Origin: Pseudomonadota bacterium
Lineage (GTDB): Bacteria; Pseudomonadota; Alphaproteobacteria; Rhizobiales; Rhizobiaceae
Assembly: GCA_023393575.1 (NCBI GenBank)
Contig: JAEWKX010000252.1
Coordinates: forward strand, 1 to 5,549
Direction: 5' to 3'
DNA: 5,549 nt
Part shown: positions 1 to 5,549 of the stretch, one piece after another
Layout: the number at the start of each line of letters is the position of its first letter
How positions within the stretch are numbered: the stretch's first letter is position 1
Program-made: the position numbers and the translations under genes
The notes under the pieces: model-generated
What the model saw: only the letters and a program-made list of their open reading frames with translations
Databases searched by the model: none
Told to the model about the DNA's origin: nothing

Positions 1-1
1 G

Positions 2-1702
2 CTGACGCTCTGTCCGATGCTGGCGTCGCGCATGTTGTCGAAGCCGATCAGGGAAAGCGAAAGCGGTCCGCTCTACTGGATCGGCGAGAAGTTCGCGAGC
101 CTCTATGCGAGCCTGTTGCGCCGTTGCCTCGACGCGCCTCTCGTGGTGCTCGTCTCCGCCTTCATCATCTCGGCGGCGGCATACGGCGCCTTCGGCCTTG
201 TCCGCAGCGAACTGACGCCGCGCGAGGACCGGTCGCTGGTGATGATGCGGCTTACCGCCCCGGAAGGCGTCAGCCTCGACTACACGCGGGACCGGATGCA
301 ACGCGTGGAGGAAAACCTGAAGCCTCTTCTCGATTCGGGTGAAATCGCCAATATCTTCTCGATTTCCGGCTTCGGCAGCAACACGAACAGCGGCTTCATG
401 GTGCTGACGCTGGCGCCCTGGGGCGAGCGCGAGCGGACGCAGGACGAGAACGTGCAGGACGTCAACGCGGCGGCGCAGAAGGTGCCGGCGCTACGTGGCG
501 TCGCCATGCAGCCGAACAGCCTTCGCATCCGCGGCGCCGGCAACGGGCTGCAGATGGCCATGGTCGGCAGCGACCACGAAAAACTCACCCAGGCGGCGAC
601 CCAGCTCGTTCACGAAATGGAGGATAGCGGTCTCTTCGATACGCCACGCCTTTCCAACGAACCGACGCAGGCCCAGCTTGCCGTCGCCATCGACCGCGAA
701 CGGGCGTCCGACCTCGGCATCGACATCACCGGGCTGTCGGCCGCGATGCAAGCCCTGCTCGAGGGGCGGTCGATCGTCGATGTCTTCGTCGACGGCGAGG
801 CCATGCCGGTCAAGCTGACTTCCAACACCCAGCCGCTTGACGACCCGACGGATCTCGAGAACATCTTCCTCAAGACAGGTGACGGCAAGATCGTGCCGAT
901 GTCCACCATCGCGACCTTGGAGGAAGGGGCCGTGGCACCCGAGCTCAACCGGGAACAGCAGCTTCCGTCCGTATCCTTTACCGGCAATCTGCGCGACGGG
1001 GTGACACTCGGCGATGCGGTGCTGGCAGTGGAAGCGATGGCAGAGCCGCTGTTGCCCGCGGGCGCCCGGCTGATCCCGCTGGCAGAGGCCGCCACGCTGG
1101 AGGAAAACTCGTCCGGCATGCTGATGACCTTCGGCTTCGCCATCGCCATCATCTTCCTGGTGCTGGCGGCGCAGTTCGAAAGCGTCCTCTCGTCGCTGAT
1201 CATCATGTCGACCGTGCCGCTGGGCCTCGCCTGCGCGGTCTTTGCGCTGATCCTTACCGGCACGAGCCTCAACGTCTACAGTCAGATCGGGCTGGTGCTG
1301 CTGGTCGGTGTCATGGCCAAGAACGGTATCCTGATCGTCGAGTTCGCAAACCAGCTTCGTGACCAGGGGGCAGGGGTTCGCGAGGCGATCGAACGCGCCT
1401 GCCGCATCCGCCTTCGCCCCGTAATGATGACGATGATCGCAACCGTCATCGGGGGGCTGCCGCTGATCCTCGCGCAGGGAGCGGGCGCGGAAGCGCGCAT
1501 CGCCCTCGGCTGGGTCATCGTCGGCGGTCTGGGACTGGCTACCAGCGTGACGCTGCTCATCACGCCCGTCGCCTATCTTTTGCTGGCCCGCTTCGCGAAG
1601 CCGCATGTTCATGAGGAGCGGCGCCTGCACCAGGAACTGGCTGTGGCGACGCAGCGGCAGGCGAACGAGGACGGCGAACGGCCGCTGCTGGCTGCCGAGT
1701 AA
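2..1702 (+). CDS. RND multidrug efflux permease (HAE-1/AcrB-type), C-terminal half, 5'-truncated
   Basis: Inner-membrane proton/drug antiporter subunit of a tripartite efflux pump; it normally works with a periplasmic adaptor and an outer-membrane channel, neither of which is in the window. The frame is open to the left edge and begins with the LTLCPMLASRML region that follows TM6 in AcrB, so 566 residues of an expected 1030-1050 are present. An ATG at 17 is internal, not the start. In window numbering, TM7 is about 46-67, then ELTPREDRS (70-78), the periplasmic porter segments, TM8 about 371-390, TM9 397-420, TM10 427-449, TM11 474-493 and TM12 501-531. Aligning by eye to AcrB, the proton-relay residues Lys940, Arg971 and Thr978 are kept as K440, R470 and T477; the Asp407/408 pair lies upstream, outside the window. 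The protein ends with a charged cytoplasmic tail of about 35 residues and a TAA stop. The family call is secure. The substrate cannot be told from sequence, and the pump could belong to any HAE-1 subgroup. Confidence 0.93.
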   Translation: MTLCPMLASRMLSKPIRESESGPLYWIGEKFASLYASLLRRCLDAPLVVLVSAFIISAAAYGAFGLVRSELTPREDRSLVMMRLTAPEGVSLDYTRDRMQRVEENLKPLLDSGEIANIFSISGFGSNTNSGFMVLTLAPWGERERTQDENVQDVNAAAQKVPALRGVAMQPNSLRIRGAGNGLQMAMVGSDHEKLTQAATQLVHEMEDSGLFDTPRLSNEPTQAQLAVAIDRERASDLGIDITGLSAAMQALLEGRSIVDVFVDGEAMPVKLTSNTQPLDDPTDLENIFLKTGDGKIVPMSTIATLEEGAVAPELNREQQLPSVSFTGNLRDGVTLGDAVLAVEAMAEPLLPAGARLIPLAEAATLEENSSGMLMTFGFAIAIIFLVLAAQFESVLSSLIIMSTVPLGLACAVFALILTGTSLNVYSQIGLVLLVGVMAKNGILIVEFANQLRDQGAGVREAIERACRIRLRPVMMTMIATVIGGLPLILAQGAGAEARIALGWVIVGGLGLATSVTLLITPVAYLLLARFAKPHVHEERRLHQELAVATQRQANEDGERPLLAAE

Positions 1703-1807
1703 CGGCTGAGCAAACCGCAGCGTAGGTTATCACCGGGTCATGCCCCGAGGGATTAACGAAGGCGTGCTCGTCCGCTTTCGGGCGAACGCAGTGAGGCCCG
1801 TCGATCG

Positions 1808-1872
1808 CCAGGGGAGGGTCTTCCGGCAAAGGCCGGTGCCGCAGCGAACCGGAGCAACGCCTGCCCTTCTGG
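1808..1872 (+). promoter_or_regulatory. candidate structured 5' leader element
   Basis: Read as RNA, 1808-1814 can pair with 1866-1872 (CCAGGGG with CUUCUGG, including two G-U pairs). A bulged A then allows two more G-C pairs. Inside lies a compact hairpin, CCGGC (1823-1827) with GCCGG (1832-1836) around an AAAG loop. The same GCCGG arm overlaps CCGGT (1833-1837), which can instead pair with ACCGG (1848-1852), so the two inner hairpins exclude each other. TCUUCC (1819-1824) could also pair with the ribosome binding site GGGAGA (1914-1919). The pairings are visible in the sequence; a regulatory role is inference. In GC-rich DNA such pairings also arise by chance, and no known riboswitch class is matched convincingly. 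Confidence 0.25.
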
Positions 1873-1913
1873 ACAAACCCGCAGCTGTCGCCTAACCCGT
1901 GGATGACATTTGC

Positions 1914-1920
1914 GGGAGAG
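1914..1920 (+). promoter_or_regulatory. ribosome binding site deciding the D-lactate dehydrogenase start
   Basis: GGGAGAG lies six bases before the ATG at 1927. An in-frame ATG at 1903 lies before this site and has no comparable purine run at a suitable distance, so 1927 is the preferred start. Confidence 0.7.
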
Positions 1921-1926
1921 ATCAGC

Positions 1927-3342
1927 ATGGCGGTGAAGGACGTGAAGCCGGGGTTCCGGAACGAAGGAGGGATCGCGACCGTGCTTGGCCTGCTCAAGCA
2001 GCAGTTCGGCGATCGCTTCCAGACCGGACAGGTCTTTCGCGAACAGCATGCCCATACCACCAGCTACCTGCCGGCCCAACTCCCGGACGGTGTCGTCTTC
2101 GTGGAAAGCGCCGAGGATGTGAAGAGCGTGGTGCGGGTCTGCGCCGCCCATCGGGTGCCGATGATCCCATTCGGCACAGGCTCTTCGCTGGAGGGCCATA
2201 TCAACGCGCCGAACGGCGGGATCTCCATCGATTTCTCCAGGATGAACCGGGTTCTTCAGGTCAATGCCGAGGATCTGGACGTGGTGGTGGAGCCCGGCGT
2301 GACGCGGGAACAGCTCAATACTGAATTGCGGGCGACAGGCCTGTTCTTTCCGATCGACCCCGGCGCCAATGCCTCGATAGGCGGCATGGCGTCGACCCGT
2401 GCCTCCGGCACCAATGCCGTGCGCTACGGCACCATGAAGGACGCCGTGCTGTCGCTGACCGTGGTGACGGCGAGCGGCGAGGAGATCCGCACGGCGCAGC
2501 GGGCGCGCAAGTCGTCGGCAGGCTACGACCTGACACGGCTCTTCGTCGGGGCTGAGGGCACGCTCGGCGTCATCACTTCGATTACCCTCCGCCTGCAAGG
2601 AATCCCGGAAAAGATCGGTGGCGGGGTCTGTGCTTTCCCGTCGGTCAAGGCGGCCTGCGACGCGGTCATCATGACCATCCAGATGGGTATTCCGGTGGCA
2701 CGCATCGAGCTTCTGGACGAGATGCAGATGCGCGCCTGCAACAGCTATTCCGGCCTCTCCTACGCAGAGAAGCCGACGCTGTTTCTGGAATTCCACGGGA
2801 CGGAGGAGACGGTTGCGCTGCAGTCGGCGCAATTCTCGGAGATCGCGGCGGAGTGCGGCGGCGACAGCTTCAGCTTTACGCAAGACATCGAGGAGCGGAA
2901 CCGGCTCTGGAAGGCGCGCCACAACGCCTACTGGGCGTCGCGCGCGCTTGCCCCGCATCTCAATGGCCTGTCGACGGATGTCTGCGTGCCGATCTCGCGG
3001 CTTGCGGACTGCGTCGTGGAGACCCAGGCGGATATTCTCGAGCATGGCTTCCTGGCGCCGATCGTTGGTCATGCCGGCGACGGAAATTTCCATGTGCTGA
3101 TCCTGTTCGACGACAAGAACCCTTCCGACGTGGCGCGGGCGGAAGCCTTCGTCGCCCGCCTCAATGCCCGGGCTCTCGACATGGGAGGTACCTGCACCGG
3201 CGAACACGGCATCGGGCAGGGCAAGATGAGCTTCCTCGAACAGGAACTTGGCGGCACGGTCGATCTGATGCGGTCGATCAAGAAGTCCCTCGATCCGGAC
3301 AATATCTTCAATCCCGGCAAGATTTTTCCGCTGGACGTCTGA
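1927..3342 (+). CDS. FAD-dependent D-lactate dehydrogenase (cytochrome type, LDHD/DLD-like)
   Basis: Likely oxidises D-lactate, or a similar D-2-hydroxyacid, to the 2-oxoacid using bound FAD and passes electrons to cytochrome c or another respiratory carrier (EC 1.1.2.4 type). The protein has 471 residues, normal for the family. An N-terminal FAD-binding domain of the VAO/PCMH type (about 55-225) shows PFGTGSSLEG (81-90), the PGANASIGG to GTNAVRYGTM block (147-170) and GAEGTLGVIT (208-217). The C-terminal FAD-oxidase domain (about 230-468) shows STDVCVPISRL (349-359), GHAGDGNFH (381-389), GTCTGEHGIGQGK (421-433) and FNPGKIFP (461-468). By analogy with human D2HGDH and LDHD, H382, H389 and E426 would bind the metal and H427 would be the catalytic base. 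Several blocks, such as VARIELLDEMQMRACN and PTLFLEFHG, recall mitochondrial LDHD closely, from memory. There is no signal peptide, and no Fe-S domain or GlcE/GlcF partner nearby, which argues against a glycolate oxidase complex. Substrate is inferred; D-2-hydroxyglutarate or glycolate remain possible. Confidence 0.88.
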   Translation: MAVKDVKPGFRNEGGIATVLGLLKQQFGDRFQTGQVFREQHAHTTSYLPAQLPDGVVFVESAEDVKSVVRVCAAHRVPMIPFGTGSSLEGHINAPNGGISIDFSRMNRVLQVNAEDLDVVVEPGVTREQLNTELRATGLFFPIDPGANASIGGMASTRASGTNAVRYGTMKDAVLSLTVVTASGEEIRTAQRARKSSAGYDLTRLFVGAEGTLGVITSITLRLQGIPEKIGGGVCAFPSVKAACDAVIMTIQMGIPVARIELLDEMQMRACNSYSGLSYAEKPTLFLEFHGTEETVALQSAQFSEIAAECGGDSFSFTQDIEERNRLWKARHNAYWASRALAPHLNGLSTDVCVPISRLADCVVETQADILEHGFLAPIVGHAGDGNFHVLILFDDKNPSDVARAEAFVARLNARALDMGGTCTGEHGIGQGKMSFLEQELGGTVDLMRSIKKSLDPDNIFNPGKIFPLDV

Positions 3343-3362
3343 TACCGGGCATAGCCGTCATG

Positions 3363-3396
3363 CTTGACTTGCCTGGGTGTCGGGTGGGACTAGTCT
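3363..3396 (+). promoter_or_regulatory. possible sigma-70 type promoter for the AsmA-family gene
   Basis: CTTGACT at 3363-3369 matches the alphaproteobacterial -35 consensus CTTGAC well. The -10 side is weak: ACTAGT (3389-3394) shares three of six bases with TATAAT and sits 19 bases after TTGACT, slightly long. Its place in an 81-base gap, 55-60 bases before the GTG start, is sensible and would let the AsmA gene be transcribed apart from the dehydrogenase gene. Confidence 0.3.
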
Positions 3397-3408
3397 TTCC
3401 GTAAAGGC

Positions 3409-3414
3409 AAGGAG
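3409..3414 (+). promoter_or_regulatory. ribosome binding site supporting a GTG start
   Basis: AAGGAG, a near-perfect Shine-Dalgarno match, lies nine bases before the GTG at 3424. An in-frame TAG at 3391-3393 rules out any start further upstream, and the first in-frame ATG is not reached until 3685. Confidence 0.75.
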
Positions 3415-3423
3415 ACTCGCTCG

Positions 3424-5549
3424 GTGCTCGGACGCATCCTGCTGACGTTTGGCGGTATTCTGGTGGTGGCCCTGTTCGCCGCGCTGTTCGCGCCATACTT
3501 CGTCGATTGGACGGATTTCCGTGTCGAGTTCGAGGAGAGGGCTAGCCGCATTCTCGGCAAGAAGGTGGTGGTGCACGGGGCAGTCGATGCACGCATCCTG
3601 CCGTTTCCGTCGGTCACCCTGCACGACGTACGGGTCGGGCAGGATCGTGACGGTCTGCCGCAACTGCATGCAGCCCGCTTCTCGATGGACATGGAACTTG
3701 CCCCGTTCCTGTCGGGCGAGGCTCGCATCTTCGATGTGCGGATCGAGGAGCCGCGGGCTCGCGTGCGGATCCTCGGCGACGGGACGCTAGACTGGATGCG
3801 CGGCAGCCGCGCCGACATTCCGCTGCGGACCGTGGTGCTCGAGGACATCCATATCACCGACGGCTCGATCGACTTGATCGACGAGCAGAGCGGTAGCACG
3901 CGACGGCTCACCAAACTCAACGCCGATCTGTCGGCCGCCTCGCTAGCGGGACCGTGGCGCGGGGAGGGGCATGCGTCGCTCGACGGACAGGAGGCGGCCT
4001 TCAGCCTCACGACCGGCGAGGGCGAGGAGACGGGGCAACGGATGCCGATGCGGCTGCGGCTGCTGCCCGATGTTGCTCCCGTTGCACTCGATCTGGATGG
4101 CGGACTGCTGCTGGCCGACGGCCGCCCCGCTTTCAATGGCCGGTTTGTCCTGGACATCCTGCAGGAGGAGGACGAGAGCGAGCCGGTCGAAGCACCACCG
4201 CCGGGGCCGCGCCTCAAAGGTGATTTCGAACTCACCAACGAGCGCATCAGGATACCCGACTACCGGCTCGAAGTCGGTTCCCCGAGCGATCCCTATGTCG
4301 TGACGGGCGAGGCAACGCTCGACACCGGCGAGCAGCCGGAATTCCTGCTGACGGCGGAGGGACAGCAGATCGATGTCAACCGCTTGGGCCAGGGGGAACG
4401 CGCCAAGACCGGCCGCGATGCGGCCGTCTCGGCACAGCGCCGCATCCAGGCGGTGATCGACGTTGCCGCGCAGATTCCCATTCCGCAGGTGCCCGGGCGG
4501 GCAAGCTTCAGCCTGCCTGCGGTCGTCGCCAACGACACGACCGTCCGCGACATCCGCATCGACGTCCGTCCGGCCGGCACCGGCTGGACGGTGGACAGCT
4601 TCGCAGCAACCTTTCCCGGCCGCACCCAGGTGGAGGCCAAGGGCGCGCTGACGCTCGCAGATCAGGCTTCCTTCGCCGGCGAGATGCTCGTTGCGTCGAA
4701 CCAGCCGTCGGGGCTGGCCGACTGGCTTGCGGGCTCGGTCGATCCGGCGATCCGGCAGCTGAAGACGGCGGGATTTTCGGCCCGCGTGAACCTGACCCGG
4801 CAATTGCAGCGCTTCGATGATCTCGAGCTTGCGATCGGCCCCGCGACGCTTCGAGGGAAGGTGGAGCGCCATGCTCCTGCCGAAGCGGTGCCGTCGCTCA
4901 CCCTCGACCTTGCGGGCGACGAGATCGATCTCGATGCCATGCGGGCGCTGGGTTCGCTGATCACCGGAAATGACGCCGGCGAGGATGTGCTGGATCATGC
5001 GGTCGCCGCCAGCCTGAAGGCGGAACGGTTTACGGCGTTCGGCGTGGCCGCCGACAAGGTCGAGACGGTCTTCACCCTTTCCGAGGGAGCGCTGTCGCTG
5101 CAACGACTGAAGATCGGCGACCTTGCAGGGGCACAGGTCGAGGCCAGCGGCAGGCTGGCAGGCTCGTTGCTCGACTACACCGGAAGCGGAACGGCGACCT
5201 TCCGCGCGGATGATCCGTCCGGCGTGATCGCCGTGCTGCGAGAGCGCCTCCCGGCACATCCGCTGCTCGAGCAGTTGCAAGAGAACGCCCGCTGGTTTGG
5301 CGGGACGGCTTTGACTGCCGAGCTCGACATCGGCGGGGACGTGGGGGGCGTGCGCGCTAAACTCCACGGAAGCAGCAACGGAAGCACCGTGAACGCCGAG
5401 CTCACGCTGCCGACGGTGCTCGACCTTACCCGTGACAATGAACTGTCGCTGTCAGCGAGCATCGAGAACGGGGAGACGGGAGTCGTTCTCGGCCAGTTGG
5501 GCCTCGATCCTCTTCCCCTGGGGGATGACGGGGCGGCGAAGGCGACGTT
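3424..5549 (+). CDS. AsmA family protein, N-terminal part, 3'-truncated
   Basis: Member of the AsmA/TamB-like superfamily: inner-membrane-anchored proteins with a long periplasmic beta-rich body, linked in other bacteria to outer-membrane biogenesis and phospholipid transport. The frame is open for 708 codons to the window edge; as I recall, rhizobial relatives run to about 1,200 residues. GTG at 3424 is chosen because of its strong ribosome binding site and an in-frame TAG at 3391. The first ATG (residue 88) would remove the membrane anchor. Residues 3-24 form one hydrophobic segment. Residues 40-72 carry the AsmA N-terminal hallmark (ILGKKVVVHG, then ARILPFPSVTLHDVRVG), followed by EEPRARVRILGDGTLDW (108-124) and a DGSIDLIDEQSG block (146-157) with SAASLAGPWRGEG (170-182). 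An acidic, proline-rich linker (247-263) separates this from further repeated beta-strand units. Later parts have low complexity of motif and no catalytic signature. The family is clear; the exact role in this organism is not. Confidence 0.88.
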   Translation, partial: MLGRILLTFGGILVVALFAALFAPYFVDWTDFRVEFEERASRILGKKVVVHGAVDARILPFPSVTLHDVRVGQDRDGLPQLHAARFSMDMELAPFLSGEARIFDVRIEEPRARVRILGDGTLDWMRGSRADIPLRTVVLEDIHITDGSIDLIDEQSGSTRRLTKLNADLSAASLAGPWRGEGHASLDGQEAAFSLTTGEGEETGQRMPMRLRLLPDVAPVALDLDGGLLLADGRPAFNGRFVLDILQEEDESEPVEAPPPGPRLKGDFELTNERIRIPDYRLEVGSPSDPYVVTGEATLDTGEQPEFLLTAEGQQIDVNRLGQGERAKTGRDAAVSAQRRIQAVIDVAAQIPIPQVPGRASFSLPAVVANDTTVRDIRIDVRPAGTGWTVDSFAATFPGRTQVEAKGALTLADQASFAGEMLVASNQPSGLADWLAGSVDPAIRQLKTAGFSARVNLTRQLQRFDDLELAIGPATLRGKVERHAPAEAVPSLTLDLAGDEIDLDAMRALGSLITGNDAGEDVLDHAVAASLKAERFTAFGVAADKVETVFTLSEGALSLQRLKIGDLAGAQVEASGRLAGSLLDYTGSGTATFRADDPSGVIAVLRERLPAHPLLEQLQENARWFGGTALTAELDIGGDVGGVRAKLHGSSNGSTVNAELTLPTVLDLTRDNELSLSASIENGETGVVLGQLGLDPLPLGDDGAAKAT

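Larger units (their letters stand above)
1703..1926. other. intergenic region between the RND gene and the D-lactate dehydrogenase gene
   Basis: This 224-base gap has no convincing gene. No hairpin followed by a T-run is visible after the RND stop codon, so there is no obvious intrinsic terminator. No good -35/-10 pair for the downstream gene stands out either. It holds a small open frame (1740-1895, 51 codons, Arg- and Pro-rich) with a poor ribosome binding site. It also has a cluster of inverted repeats at 1808-1872, the heptamer CCGCAGC three times (1715-1721, 1839-1845, 1879-1885), and the tetramer set GACA (1872-1875), TGTC (1886-1889), GACA (1905-1908). These could be leader RNA structure, a regulator site, or part of a dispersed intergenic repeat. 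Confidence 0.7.

Noticed and set aside
491..1630. Minus-strand open frame of 379 codons opposite the RND gene
   Set aside because: It is opposite the conserved transmembrane and porter regions of the pump; its His/Asp/Arg-rich composition is typical of an antisense shadow.
1769..1788. Hairpin CGTCCGC/GGCGAACG-like around TTTCGG
   Set aside because: The stem is short with an internal C-A mismatch and has no T-run, so it is not a terminator, and nothing ties it to a function.
1811..1880. Glycine riboswitch-like words (GGGGAGGG, CGAACCGGAGCAACGCC, GGACA)
   Set aside because: The order loosely recalls a glycine aptamer, but the conserved CCGAAGG-GCAA core is altered and the CUCUCAGG segment is missing. 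An Infernal hit to RF00504 would be needed to revive this.
1848..1890. Cobalamin riboswitch-like words (CCGGAGCAACGCCTGCC and CCCGCAGCTGTCGCC)
   Set aside because: They resemble the B12 box and the CCCGCAACTGTAAGCG segment only in part, occur in the wrong order, and the remaining conserved elements are absent.
1753..3207. Long minus-strand open frame opposite the D-lactate dehydrogenase gene
   Set aside because: It is the antisense of a strongly conserved gene. Its translation is rich in Arg, His and Asp/Gln with no recognisable domain, as expected when GC-rich third positions remove antisense stops.
3345..3376. Inverted repeat CCGGGCA/TGCCTGG after the dehydrogenase stop as a terminator
   Set aside because: Seven pairs with one G-U around an 18-base loop and no T-run following; it also overlaps the better-supported -35 hexamer.
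3943..5367. Minus-strand open frame of 474 codons opposite the AsmA gene
   Set aside because: The plus-strand frame has a clear AsmA N-terminus, ribosome site and continuous reading. The antisense product has no domain or membrane pattern and reads as composition-driven.

Overview
The window is GC-rich and looks like the chromosome of an alphaproteobacterium, most plausibly of the order Rhizobiales (Hyphomicrobiales). This rests on codon usage (almost every third position is G or C), on the style of the three proteins, and on a CTTGAC-type promoter hexamer. The genus cannot be fixed from this sequence alone. There are three genes, all on the + strand, and they fill about 94% of the window.

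Layout. Positions 2-1702 hold the C-terminal half of an inner-membrane RND (HAE-1/AcrB-type) multidrug efflux permease whose 5' part lies outside the window. A 224-base gap (1703-1926) follows. It has no convincing gene or intrinsic terminator, but it has several competing inverted repeats and may be a structured leader of the next gene. Positions 1927-3342 hold a complete FAD-dependent D-2-hydroxyacid dehydrogenase of the D-lactate dehydrogenase (cytochrome) type, close to mitochondrial LDHD/DLD. An 81-base gap (3343-3423) follows, with a promoter-like element and a good ribosome binding site. From 3424 to the window end runs the N-terminal 708 residues of a large AsmA-family protein. It starts with GTG and is cut by the window edge.

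How the genes relate. The three products do not form a recognisable pathway. The pump exports toxic compounds, the dehydrogenase probably feeds electrons from D-lactate (or a similar D-2-hydroxyacid) into the respiratory chain, and the AsmA protein is probably an inner-membrane-anchored periplasmic protein with a role in the envelope. The gaps, and a separate promoter candidate before the AsmA gene, suggest neighbours rather than one tight operon.

I found no mobile element, CRISPR array, tRNA, rRNA or defence-type cassette. I do not see a convincing undescribed system. The part most worth a second look is the leader at 1703-1926, and its signal is modest.
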